Source: Thermoanaerobaculia bacterium
GTDB taxonomy: Bacteria; Acidobacteriota; Thermoanaerobaculia; UBA5066
Direction: 5' to 3'
Assembly (NCBI GenBank): GCA_022071945.1
Contig: JAJVIN010000029.1
Location: forward strand, 64,390 to 128,389
DNA: 64,000 nucleotides
The position numbers and the translations under genes were made by a program. The notes under the pieces were generated by a model. That model made no database searches and was not told the DNA's origin. It was given only the letters and a program-made list of their open reading frames with translations. Position 1 is the first letter of the stretch, and each line of letters opens with the position of its first letter. Shown piece after piece: positions 1-8,846 of the stretch.

Positions 1-1894
1 CGGCGAAGACACCGACGAGCGCCCCTCCCGCGATGAAGCCGGATGCGATCAGGGTTCCCTTCTCACTGCGCGCCGAGACGAGCTTCTCGTCCTTCGACGA
101 CCGCCTCAGGAGCCAGGCGACCGCGGCCCCTAGGACGAGGGGCGAGTTGAGGTCCATCGGTAAGTACATCCCGAGGGCGAACGCGAGACCCGAGACCCCG
201 CACATCTCGACCGCCACCGCAATCACCCCGCCCAGGGCGTAGAGGAACCACGGGGCGCCGCTGTCTCCCATCACCCCTCGAAGGACGGCCGCCATCGCGT
301 TCGGTTGCGGTGCCGGCAGCGGATTCGGATGCGCCGGACCCTCCGCGAACCCGTACACCTTCGCCATGAGCAGGATGACGGCCGTCGTCGCCGCCGAGGC
401 CGCCACGGAGCCGACAAGGTTGGAGATCTCGATCCGCTTCGGCGTCCCGCCGAGCCAGTAGGCGATCTTGTACTGCGTCACCAGCGACCCGCTCATCGAC
501 AGGGCCGTGCAGACGACACCGCCGATCAGGAGCACTTGCAGCATCCCGCCCGTCCCCGAGAGCCCGAGCGAGGCGAGCGCGATCGCGGTCACGATCAGGG
601 TTGTGAGCGTCATCCCCGAGATCGGGGTGATCGAGATCATCGCGATGGCCCACGCGGAGACCGAGGCAAAGAGGAACGCGATCAGGAGCGTCATCCCGGT
701 GGAAACCGCCGCCAGGTAGGTGGCCCTCGGCTCCGCCGCCAGGACGGAAAACCGGAAATAGAGGAAGACCAGGAGGCCGGCCCCCGCAATTCCCAGCAGG
801 ATCGTCGACATGTGAAGCGCCCTGTCGGTCCTGATGCTCTCCCCGCCGCCCCCCTTGCCCTTGACGAGGCGGACGAGTTCGCCGAAGGCCTGCCCGGTGG
901 CCTGGACGATCACCGGCGACATCTTGAGGATCGAGAGGATCCCCGCCGCGAAGATCCCGCCGATGCCGATCGGCCGGACATAGAACCGGAAGATGTCGTC
1001 CGCGGACATGGCGGAGAGCGCCACGGCTCCCGCCGTGATGGGCACGTGGATGTGTTGCCCGAGGTAGGCAAACACGGGCACCATGACGAGGAACGACAGC
1101 ATCGAGCCAGCCATGATGATCGAGGCGTAGTCGAGCCCCATGATGTTGCCGAGCCCCAGGACGGCGGCCGAGGTGTTCATCGAGAAGACCGCCTTGAAGC
1201 GGTTCGTGAACGGATTCAGCGCCTCGATGGCGGAGGTGGAGAAAACGTCCGACCAGGCCTTCATCGAGGGCCCCGCGAAATCGAAGAACGCGGCCAGGAG
1301 CGCGGAGTACGACAGGACGACGGCGCTCTTTCCTCCCCGCTTTCCCGCCACGAGGATCTCCGTGGTTGCCCGCCCTTCCGGAAACGGAAGCTTGCCATGG
1401 AGATCCCGAACGAAATATCGCCGGAACGGCGCCAGAAAGAAGACCCCCAGAAACGCTCCGAGAAGCGGCACCAGGAAGATCTGGAAGAACGAGGATCTCC
1501 CCTCGAGCCCCAGGATGTAGTTGGCGGGCATCGTGAAGACCGAACCACCCGCCACGATCCCCGAGGTGGCTCCGATCGCCAGGACGTTGACGTTCTCGAG
1601 GAGTGTCGAGGCGCGAGACTTCAGGAACCTGACGACGAAGACCGAGTAGCCGACCGCGAGGATCGAGATCGGGATCGCCGACTCGATTCCCTGTCCCAGT
1701 TTCAGGGCGATGTAGGTCGCGGCCGCCGAGAAGACGACCGACCAGAAGATGCCCTGCAGCATCGAGCGCGGGGTGACCTCGGCCACCGTGGAATCGGCCG
1801 GGATGACGGGGCTGTACGCCTCGCCCGGCTTCAGCTCGCGGAACGCGTTCTCGGGAAGGCGGATGTCCGGGGAGGAGCCGTCGGTCGAGTTCAT
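1..1894 (-). CDS. OPT family oligopeptide transporter, copy 1 (3' end cut off by window edge)
   Basis: Integral membrane transporter of the oligopeptide transporter (OPT) family, which imports small peptides or metal chelates. About 631 codons are visible; the frame stays open to the window edge. It matches the complete copy at 21453-23543 along its whole length (roughly 95% identical DNA in the stretches I compared), including the N-terminal signature around LPENAFRELKPGEAY. I start it at the ATG at 1894 because the first residues differ from copy 2 only before the shared IRLPENAF segment. Its 5' end abuts the defence island, whereas copy 2 is overlapped by an M1 peptidase gene, so this copy probably lost or never had that partner. 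Substrate unknown. Confidence 0.93.
   Translation of the reverse strand, partial: MNSTDGSSPDIRLPENAFRELKPGEAYSPVIPADSTVAEVTPRSMLQGIFWSVVFSAAATYIALKLGQGIESAIPISILAVGYSVFVVRFLKSRASTLLENVNVLAIGATSGIVAGGSVFTMPANYILGLEGRSSFFQIFLVPLLGAFLGVFFLAPFRRYFVRDLHGKLPFPEGRATTEILVAGKRGGKSAVVLSYSALLAAFFDFAGPSMKAWSDVFSTSAIEALNPFTNRFKAVFSMNTSAAVLGLGNIMGLDYASIIMAGSMLSFLVMVPVFAYLGQHIHVPITAGAVALSAMSADDIFRFYVRPIGIGGIFAAGILSILKMSPVIVQATGQAFGELVRLVKGKGGGGESIRTDRALHMSTILLGIAGAGLLVFLYFRFSVLAAEPRATYLAAVSTGMTLLIAFLFASVSAWAIAMISITPISGMTLTTLIVTAIALASLGLSGTGGMLQVLLIGGVVCTALSMSGSLVTQYKIAYWLGGTPKRIEISNLVGSVAASAATTAVILLMAKVYGFAEGPAHPNPLPAPQPNAMAAVLRGVMGDSGAPWFLYALGGVIAVAVEMCGVSGLAFALGMYLPMDLNSPLVLGAAVAWLLRRSSKDEKLVSARSEKGTLIASGFIAGGALVGVFA
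348..736. repeat. 389-bp tract identical to 21985-22373 inside the duplicated OPT genes
   Basis: Reading the two OPT copies side by side, I find no difference between 348-736 and 21985-22373, while the adjoining sequence differs at about one base in twenty (nine differences in about 190 bases just to the right). The two copies lie in the same orientation about 21.6 kb apart and bracket the defence island. A perfectly identical block in otherwise diverged paralogues is the usual mark of gene conversion. Confidence 0.85.
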
Positions 1895-2385
1895 TCCAGA
1901 ACCTCCATCCCGGCTCTCAGGACCGGGAGCGCCGCCGTGCGGGGCCAGCGGGTTTCGCGTCGCCAGTCTCGGAGCCGGCGCCGCTCCGGGAGAAAACCCC
2001 CGGACGCGGCGAGCCAGACGCGCGACGGACGGGACTCGGACCCGCTCCGAGCGCCTTCTTCATCTGCTGGTGGGCCGTCAGATGCAGGGACGTCGCGTTC
2101 GTCCTTTCGTAATACCCGGCGTCCACGGACGGGCGGGGAGAGAGCACACCGCCTTGGTCAACAGTGGCACGAGCACCGCCGGGGCGAGTGAAGCTTGGAT
2201 GGAGTGTTTGCACGCGGAGTAGTGACGGGCCTCTTTCCACGCCACCTACCGCGGTATCGCCACCTTCTCGGACCGCCGCTCCTCGACGGGCACCAAATTT
2301 GTTCTCGCGGCCAAACGGGCGTATTGTGCCGTCAGCTGGTGCGGCGTGCACCTGTGTGCACCCGTTCCCCGCGGAGCATCGCAAG
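1895..2385. other. Non-coding left edge of the defence island
   Basis: This stretch separates the start codon of OPT copy 1 from the first island gene. I find no convincing gene in it: the open frames have no recognisable protein pattern and lack ribosome-binding sites. It is the likely left junction of the island and carries the predicted promoter at 2299-2327. No tRNA fragment, integrase or clear attachment repeat is visible. Confidence 0.6.
2299..2327 (+). promoter_or_regulatory. Predicted sigma70-type promoter of the DISARM operon
   Basis: TTGTTC (2299-2304) and TATTGT (2322-2327) are spaced by 17 bases, matching four of six consensus positions each, 59 bases before the HTH gene. In this GC-rich context the local AT-rich patch stands out. 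Prediction only. Confidence 0.45.
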
Positions 2386-2673
2386 ATGATCGACGAGGTG
2401 CCGACCATCAAGGAGATCGCCGAGCGACTCAAGCTCGCTGAGAAGACCGTCTTTTCGATGGCGAAGCGGGGCGAGCTGTCGACGTTCCAGGTTCGCGGCC
2501 AGTGGGGCATACGCCATGCTGACCTCGACCGCCGGCTCGAGCAGCAGCCGAAGGGCCAGACGACGGGAACACCAGGGAGGGATGCCTCCTCGCAGAAGCC
2601 GGAAACCACGGGGCGGGGCGGCCGTGGCCGTTCGGGGGCCACGAGCGACTCCGCCAAGAGGAGGGCAGGGTGA
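2386..2673 (+). CDS. Excisionase/MerR-type helix-turn-helix protein, first gene of the DISARM operon
   Basis: Small DNA-binding protein of 95 residues. Residues about 5-50 (from PTIKEIAERLKLAEKTVFSM through the basic, Trp-containing wing) match the HTH_17 excisionase fold: a helix-turn-helix followed by a short wing and a helix. The C-terminal half is low complexity and rich in Gly, Arg and Ser. I chose the ATG at 2386 because the HTH begins directly after it; the open frame extends upstream but codes for nothing recognisable. The stop overlaps the GTG of the next gene in a GTGA, so the two are probably translationally coupled. It may control the island operon, or be a relic of an excision module; no integrase is visible. 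Confidence 0.8.
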   Translation: MIDEVPTIKEIAERLKLAEKTVFSMAKRGELSTFQVRGQWGIRHADLDRRLEQQPKGQTTGTPGRDASSQKPETTGRGGRGRSGATSDSAKRRAG

Positions 2674-4892
2674 GCCACGACAGCATGGTGCATCATGAAG
2701 CCGCCTTCCGCCCGCGAGCCCGCCTCGTCTCGATCCTCGGCGAGCACCTGATCAGCGACCAAGCAGTCGGTCTCGTCGAACTCGTGAAGAACGCGTACGA
2801 CGCCGACGCGACCCAGGTCGAGGTGGAGCTTCTCGATCTCGCGCGGCCCGAGAACACCACGGTCGTCATCTCCGACAACGGCAGTGGCATGACTGTGGAT
2901 GACGTCAGTACGAAGTGGTTGAGCCCGGCTGTCGATCACAAGGAACGCGACAAGCGCGAGAACCGGCGCACGCCCCTGGGACGGCTGCCGATCGGCGAGA
3001 AGGGAGTCGGGCGGTTTGCCGTGCACCAGCTCGGCCGTCGGCTGGAGATGATCACGCGCGCTGCCGGGCAGCCCGAGGTGGTGGTCGCCATCGACTGGGA
3101 TCGGTTCGACGCCGACGACGCCTACCTCGACAGCGTGCCCGTTGCGATCAACCTTCGTGAGCCCGATCGCTTCGCTGGTGACCGGAGCGGCACGGTCATG
3201 CGCGTGACCGGGACCCGCGCCTCGTGGACCCCGAAGCTCCTGAAGAAGGTCCACCGGACGCTCCGGCGTCTCCAGAGCCCGCTCGCAGAAGAAGAACAGC
3301 GGTTCCGCGTACGGCTTCGCTGCCCCGAGTCTCCCGAGCTCGAGGCGATCGATCCGACCGACATCCTGCCAAAGGCTCACTACGAGTTCCGCGCCTTGGT
3401 CCAGGAGACCGGGAAGTGCGACATCGAGTACGTGTGCCGGCATCCGGCCGTCGCCGGGCGCGAAGTCCCAGAGGGCGACGTCGACCTTGTGCCCCTCGCG
3501 CGAGACGAGATGCAGGGCGATGTCCCCGCGTGCGGCCCCTTCTGGCTGAACTTCTACGTCTGGGATCGGAGCAAGGACTACCTGCAAGCAGCGGGTGTCT
3601 CCCGAAACGAGCTTGATGCGCTCTGTGGCGTGTCGCTCTTCCGGGACGGCCTGCGGATCCTCCCATACGGCGAGCCCGGCGATGACTGGCTGCTCCTCGA
3701 TCAAGAGCGCATCCAGGCGCCCGCGGAGCGGATCGGCAACAACCAAGTCATCGGCCTCGTCCAGTTCGATCAGGCCGCCAACCTCCAGCTTCGCGACAAG
3801 ACCAACCGGGAAGGGCTCATCGAGAACGACGCGTTCCTCGATTTGCGCGCGCTCGTGCGGGCCGCGATCCGCCAGTTCCTGAAGTACTGGAAGAACGACC
3901 GTCCACCCGCCCGCGAGAGCGCACGGGCGCCGAAGACGGGAACGATTCATGGTGCGCGTACGGTCGCCACGGCGCTGAAGGACACGGCGAGCGACCAAGT
4001 CGAGGTAGAGGTGCCCGCGTCCGCGTTCCCGGGAGATTCAGGGGAAGTGCCCGATCCCCCGCCATCCGGACCGGACGGCGGCCAGGAAGTACGGGTGGTG
4101 AGCCAGCGCCGCGCGCTCGAGATCCTCCTCGAGCACATCGACGGGACCGAAGAGTCCATTCGTGAACGCGACCGCCGGCTCGACATCTTGCTACAGCTCG
4201 CGGGAACCGGCCTAGCCGCGGAGCGCGTCGTGCACGAGTTTGGCAGGCATGTGGTTGCGGCCTCGGAGTCCATCGGAGTCCTCCGGAAGATCGCATCGCG
4301 CGACGACTACGCCCGAGCCGCCGTCGCGGTCCTCGATGCCAGCATCGAGACGCTCCGGAACGAGTTCCGCGTTCTCGCGCCGTACGAGATGATGGGTCGC
4401 GCCGAGCGAGCACGGCCGGTGAGCGCTAACGGGCTCGCGCGCCTCGCGATCGAGCTGAACAGCGGCGCGCTCTCGACTGCTCGCGCAGAAGGAACAGTTC
4501 TGGGTGACGACTGGAGCCTGCACACGAGGCCGACGCCCGTTCTTCAGATCCTCGACAACCTCGTTCACAACGCCTGCACCTGGCTCGTCGGGATGCCGGA
4601 GGGAACACCGCGTCGTGTTGGAGTGGTGCTCGTGCCCGACATGTCGAGAGTCCTAGTGGTCGACTCCGGTCCCGGCATCGACGACGAGGCCGCGCCCCAC
4701 GTCTTCGAGCCGTTCTACAGCATGAAGGCGGGCGGCAAGGGACTCGGCCTGTACATCTCCTCGGAGCTTGCTGCGCGACTCGGCGGGGAGCTCCGCCTCG
4801 CGGACGACGAGGATCGGCAGGACATGCCTGACTGGGCCACAGGCGCGGCTTTCGTGCTGGAGTTCAGCCCAAGCCCTGAGCGGGACGAGTAA
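2670..4892 (+). CDS. Protein with two GHKL ATPase domains: MORC/HSP90-like at the N-terminus, histidine-kinase-like at the C-terminus
   Basis: Cytosolic, 740 residues, GTG start. The first GHKL (Bergerat) ATPase spans about residues 10-200: N-box ELVKNAYDADA (near 37), DNGSGM (near 68) and GEKGVGRFA (near 108), a pattern shared by HSP90, MutL and prokaryotic MORC-type ATPases. The second spans about 505-735 and looks like a sensor kinase core: an H-box-like VVHEFGRHV (near 519), N-box LDNLVHNAC (near 627), VDSGPGID (near 664) and GKGLGLYIS (near 689). There are no transmembrane segments, no sensor domain that I recognise, and no response regulator nearby. It overlaps the HTH gene by four bases and lies nine bases before drmA. 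GHKL proteins of this sort are known in restriction-type loci, but not as a standard DISARM part. Whether the His is phosphorylated is unknown. Confidence 0.85.
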   Translation: MSHDSMVHHEAAFRPRARLVSILGEHLISDQAVGLVELVKNAYDADATQVEVELLDLARPENTTVVISDNGSGMTVDDVSTKWLSPAVDHKERDKRENRRTPLGRLPIGEKGVGRFAVHQLGRRLEMITRAAGQPEVVVAIDWDRFDADDAYLDSVPVAINLREPDRFAGDRSGTVMRVTGTRASWTPKLLKKVHRTLRRLQSPLAEEEQRFRVRLRCPESPELEAIDPTDILPKAHYEFRALVQETGKCDIEYVCRHPAVAGREVPEGDVDLVPLARDEMQGDVPACGPFWLNFYVWDRSKDYLQAAGVSRNELDALCGVSLFRDGLRILPYGEPGDDWLLLDQERIQAPAERIGNNQVIGLVQFDQAANLQLRDKTNREGLIENDAFLDLRALVRAAIRQFLKYWKNDRPPARESARAPKTGTIHGARTVATALKDTASDQVEVEVPASAFPGDSGEVPDPPPSGPDGGQEVRVVSQRRALEILLEHIDGTEESIRERDRRLDILLQLAGTGLAAERVVHEFGRHVVAASESIGVLRKIASRDDYARAAVAVLDASIETLRNEFRVLAPYEMMGRAERARPVSANGLARLAIELNSGALSTARAEGTVLGDDWSLHTRPTPVLQILDNLVHNACTWLVGMPEGTPRRVGVVLVPDMSRVLVVDSGPGIDDEAAPHVFEPFYSMKAGGKGLGLYISSELAARLGGELRLADDEDRQDMPDWATGAAFVLEFSPSPERDE

Positions 4893-4901
4893 GGGGGCGA
4901 C

Positions 4902-7900
4902 ATGGCCGAACGGGATGATCTGGTTGCTGCCCTGACTGCGGAGGTCCTCGGCCCACGAGGCGGTGTCCGCGAGCGCCTGGAGGCGCCACCTCATCGGGCA
5001 GGCGAATTCATCACTCCGCTGGAGGAGTACATCACCGGAGTGCTGGCTCCGCGCGATGCACAGCCCTCCTCCGACATGGCCATCGATGCCTCGGACGACC
5101 TCTTGGGCGAGGATGATGAATCGGCTGACGACCAGGGAGACGCCGGCGCGCCCGTGGTCCCGCCAGGAGCCACGCCGATAGCGGGGCCCGGTCGTTCGCC
5201 ATCGCTCGATCCGAGGTCGCGCCCGTGCTCCATTGGGCTGTCAGTCCTCATCGACGGGCCGCACCCCAACATCGACATCTGCTCTACGTGGGCGTGGTAC
5301 GAACTCGCTGGTACAACGGCATGGCAGCGCGAACCTCGGTACGACATCTGGACCGGGGTCGATTGCACGCGTCCTCGGGACGCGCGTGTCGTTGCTGAAC
5401 CGGATGGTGTTCGCCGGGTGAGTATCGAGGTGCGATGCCGCCCCTCTGGGGGAGTCTGGCGCGTCTCCGTCTTCCTCCTGAACTCAACCAACGCGCCCCG
5501 ACCTGGACCGGAACACCACGTGTACCAGCCGCAGGTCCGGGTTCGGATTGGCGAGCACTGCCGACTGCTGCCTCTGGATGACGACGCACCTCCTAGCGAT
5601 GCGGAGGCAGCGTCTCTCGCACTGTTGTACTCGCGTCGAAGGGCACTCGCGCGTGGCCATCTCTGTGGGGCCATGTGGCGAGACGTCGATCCCGAGCAGC
5701 CGTTCCTTGGCATTCAGTCCGCGGGCCCTCCCTTGGTGTGGCTGGACGGGTCGGTCCTTCCGCCAGGTGCCGCACCGGATTTCTCTCCGCCCGATGCGCG
5801 CACGGAGCTGGTCCCTTGCTACCTGATCCAGGCGCCGCGCCTCAATGCCTCGCCGCTGCACGGGTCGGCCGTGTTCGATCCGGAGTTGCTGTCCGAGACG
5901 TGGGATGCGACGGACCTGCGCAACGCACTGACGCCCCTCGCCGATGCATACCAGAGCTGGATCACGCTTCAACAGCAGGGCGCCCAGCAGCTTCCGCCAC
6001 AGCATCAGGCCGCCGCCTCCGGCCATCTCCAGCAGTGCCAGAAAGCCCTTCGACGCATCCGCGAGGGCATCGACCTCCTGTGCACTGATGACGCAGCTCG
6101 TCTGGCGTTTTGCTTTGCCAACAAGGCAATAGCAGTCCAGTCGCGCTGGACGCGCGATGGCGTGGTCTCTCCCTGGCGCCCGTTCCAGCTGGCATTCCAG
6201 CTCGTCAACATGACGGCGATTCGGCGGGCCCAGTCGCCCGAACGGCTCGTCTGCGATCTCCTGTGGGTACCCACCGGAGGCGGCAAGACGGAGGCGTACC
6301 TTGGTCTGGCGGCTTTCACCTTTGCCCTCCGCCGTCTCGATGCACGGGCATCGGGATCGGGAGATGGCGGTGGGGTGTCGGTTCTTTCACGGTACACGTT
6401 GCGGCTCCTCACGATCCAGCAGTTCCGCCGCGCCCTTGCCCTGATCACGGCGTGCGAAACGCTGCGGGTGTCGCGATCGGGGAACGCCAGGGGCTGGCGT
6501 CCGAAGGAATGCCACGAGCCCGCCGACCAGTTGTGGGGCGGCTCTCGGTTCGCCATCGGGCTCTGGGTCGGCGGCAACGTCACTCCGAATGGCCTGTTCG
6601 ACATTCCGCTCCCGCCGCCCCACGAGAGGATCCGCGGGGCACTCTCCATTCTGCGGGGTGAGTCGGGCGACGGCGAGCCGGCCCAGGTTCTCACGTGCCC
6701 TGCGTGTGGCTCCGTCCTGGCTGTGCCCCCAGAGGGGTTCTCGCAGGGGCGTCCGGCGACCGTACATCTGGTCATCGAGTGTCAGAACCCCAACGCAGTA
6801 GCCGCCGCGTCGATCTCGGGTCCGATGCAGCCAGGCAGGGGAGGTGCGGCACCGGCTCCGCTCTTCGCAGTGACCGCCGTGCAACTGACCACGCACGCCA
6901 ATGCTGACTACCACACGCTGTCCATCTCTTTCGTTCCTGCCCGGGACGTGTCCCCGGCCGACGTGGATCGCTGGGCTGTCAATCAGATCCTCCCTGCATG
7001 TGGTCGCCGCGCCCGGCTTGCGTGTGCTCGTGCATCGCGGCCGGGCTATTTCTTCCGGACCGCACCGTTCCGCGGCGGACGGGTCAACGACGTCGACTTC
7101 GAGGTGTTCTGCCCGCGTCCAGACTGCACCCTCAACACAGGTCAGTCGTGGTCTGAGGATACACCGCTCGGACCCTTTCCGATCCTCCCCGCATTCGAGT
7201 CCGGTCCCGGTCGGTGCTCACGCGTTCCGGTATCGGCGCTCACCGTCGATGATCAGGTCTACCATCGATGCCCGACGATGGTCGTTTCAACCGTCGACAA
7301 GTTCGCCCGGCTCGCATTCGAGCCGCGTGCGGCATCCCTCTTCGGGGTGGTCGACCACTACTGCGACAGGCACGGGTACTACCGGGCCGGCTGCCCTCCC
7401 ACGCGAGTCCCGCCAACCAGTCCGACCGACCACCCGCAGGGGGTCACCCCCGTCCCTGTTCAGGGGTTCGCTCCGCCCGACCTCATCTTGCAGGACGAGC
7501 TGCATCTGATCGAGGGCCCCCTGGGGAGCATGGTGGGCCTCTACGAAACCGCGATCGAAACGCTTGCGTCCCGAACGCTCGGGGGCGCGAGGATGCGTCC
7601 GAAGTACATCGCGTCGAGCGCCACGGTACGTCGTGCGGCGGACCAGGTGCAGTCGCTCTACGACAGGAGTCTCGCCCAGTTCCCGCCGCCGGGTCTCAGG
7701 ATCGACGACAACTTCTTCTCGTCTGGCGGCGAGACGCATCCGCTTGACGCCGGACCGCCGGGCCGCCTGTACGTCGGCATATGTGCGCCCGGGCGGGGTG
7801 CCCAGACCCCCATCGTTCGCATCTGGTCGCGACTCCTTCAACAAGTGGAGGCGCGCAGGCAAGCCGGGGTTCTCTTGCAGGACCTCGATGGCTTCTGGAC

Positions 7901-8846
7901 GCTCGTGGGGTACTTCAATGCCATTCGTGAGCTTGCAGGCGCGGTAGCACTTGCCCGGCAGGACATCCCGGAGCGCATGGCGTTCATCTCGCCAGCGCCA
8001 AGGTCGTGTCCGGAGGACGAACCCCTCGACCTGTCCAGCCGAGCAAGCTCCCTGGAGCTGCCGGGGATGCTCGAGCGGCTCGGTGAACGCCTCGGCGTCG
8101 GGAATCCCGTAGCCACCGTCGTATCCACGTCCATGTTCGGTACCGGCGTTGACGTGCCACGCCTCGGGCTCATGATCGTACACGGGCAACCGAAGACTTC
8201 CTCTTCGTACATTCAGGCCACGGGTCGTGTTGGTAGAGAGCGAGGCGGCCTCGTCGTCACGTTCTACCGCGCTTCGAGACCGCGCGACCTGAGCCACTTC
8301 GAGTTCTTCGTGGGCTACCACCGCGAGCTGTACCGGCACGTCGAGCCGATCTCGGTGAACCCCTTCTCGCCACGAGCGCGGGACAGAGCCCTCGGACCCG
8401 TCTCGGTGGCAATCCTGCGGCAGGGCTCCGAGATCCCGGGGGCCACTCCCGTTCAGATCCAGGGGAAATGGAGGATCCAGCAACGGTTCCAGGGCGGTTG
8501 GCGCTGCCGCGCCGGCGACATGGCAGCCGCGCAGGCCTTGCCGGAGGTCGCGGCACTCGCGCCCGTGTTCGAGGCTCGTGGTATTGCGCAGCCGCCGGGG
8601 CGGCGGCCTCAGCCCGGCGTCGTGGGTGGCGAGGCAAATGCTGAGGTCGCACGATGGGCGCAGCTTGCAGCTCTGGCCGGCCAAGCGCTCCTCTACCACG
8701 AGTCATCGATGATCTCACCACCGTCCAACATGGTCGTACTCGGGGACCTTGCCCACGAGACGCGAGGGCTCCCGGTCGCCTTCGAGAACGCGCCGACCTC
8801 GCTGCGAGAGGTGGAGTCCACGACAACGTTCAGGGGGCGGCCGTGA
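4902..8846 (+). CDS. drmA: DISARM helicase DrmA
   Basis: Large (1,314 residues) superfamily 2 helicase, the core motor of the DISARM antiphage system, thought to act on incoming DNA with DrmB. Visible motifs: Walker A VPTGGGKTEAYLGL (near 456), motif II QDELH (near 863), motif III SSAT (near 904), GTGVDVPRLG (near 1080) and motif VI QATGRVGRERGG (near 1104). Cysteine pairs (CPACGS near 598, and others near 700-750) in a long insertion between the two helicase lobes suggest zinc binding. The N-terminal ~400 residues are the DrmA-specific part. A GGGGGC ribosome-binding site precedes the ATG. The stop overlaps the GTG of drmB. Length and gene order fit the family well. Confidence 0.95.
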   Translation: MAERDDLVAALTAEVLGPRGGVRERLEAPPHRAGEFITPLEEYITGVLAPRDAQPSSDMAIDASDDLLGEDDESADDQGDAGAPVVPPGATPIAGPGRSPSLDPRSRPCSIGLSVLIDGPHPNIDICSTWAWYELAGTTAWQREPRYDIWTGVDCTRPRDARVVAEPDGVRRVSIEVRCRPSGGVWRVSVFLLNSTNAPRPGPEHHVYQPQVRVRIGEHCRLLPLDDDAPPSDAEAASLALLYSRRRALARGHLCGAMWRDVDPEQPFLGIQSAGPPLVWLDGSVLPPGAAPDFSPPDARTELVPCYLIQAPRLNASPLHGSAVFDPELLSETWDATDLRNALTPLADAYQSWITLQQQGAQQLPPQHQAAASGHLQQCQKALRRIREGIDLLCTDDAARLAFCFANKAIAVQSRWTRDGVVSPWRPFQLAFQLVNMTAIRRAQSPERLVCDLLWVPTGGGKTEAYLGLAAFTFALRRLDARASGSGDGGGVSVLSRYTLRLLTIQQFRRALALITACETLRVSRSGNARGWRPKECHEPADQLWGGSRFAIGLWVGGNVTPNGLFDIPLPPPHERIRGALSILRGESGDGEPAQVLTCPACGSVLAVPPEGFSQGRPATVHLVIECQNPNAVAAASISGPMQPGRGGAAPAPLFAVTAVQLTTHANADYHTLSISFVPARDVSPADVDRWAVNQILPACGRRARLACARASRPGYFFRTAPFRGGRVNDVDFEVFCPRPDCTLNTGQSWSEDTPLGPFPILPAFESGPGRCSRVPVSALTVDDQVYHRCPTMVVSTVDKFARLAFEPRAASLFGVVDHYCDRHGYYRAGCPPTRVPPTSPTDHPQGVTPVPVQGFAPPDLILQDELHLIEGPLGSMVGLYETAIETLASRTLGGARMRPKYIASSATVRRAADQVQSLYDRSLAQFPPPGLRIDDNFFSSGGETHPLDAGPPGRLYVGICAPGRGAQTPIVRIWSRLLQQVEARRQAGVLLQDLDGFWTLVGYFNAIRELAGAVALARQDIPERMAFISPAPRSCPEDEPLDLSSRASSLELPGMLERLGERLGVGNPVATVVSTSMFGTGVDVPRLGLMIVHGQPKTSSSYIQATGRVGRERGGLVVTFYRASRPRDLSHFEFFVGYHRELYRHVEPISVNPFSPRARDRALGPVSVAILRQGSEIPGATPVQIQGKWRIQQRFQGGWRCRAGDMAAAQALPEVAALAPVFEARGIAQPPGRRPQPGVVGGEANAEVARWAQLAALAGQALLYHESSMISPPSNMVVLGDLAHETRGLPVAFENAPTSLREVESTTTFRGRP

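Noticed and set aside
305-2191. 628-residue open frame on the plus strand, and a 740-residue one at 21384-23606
   Set aside because: They lie antisense to the two OPT genes, are full of Arg/Asp/Glu/His repeats typical of GC-rich antisense frames, and mirror each other only because the OPT genes are duplicated.
2386-2673. Excisionase of an integrated phage
   Set aside because: The fold fits, but no integrase or phage genes are present and it is coupled to the DISARM operon, so a regulator is likelier.
1917-3998. 693-residue open frame on the minus strand
   Set aside because: Antisense to the GHKL gene, which has clear ATPase motifs; the frame itself has no recognisable domain.
8654-8842. Longer drmB start upstream of 8843
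   Set aside because: The extension overlaps the end of drmA and the DrmB family hallmark begins immediately after the GTG at 8843.
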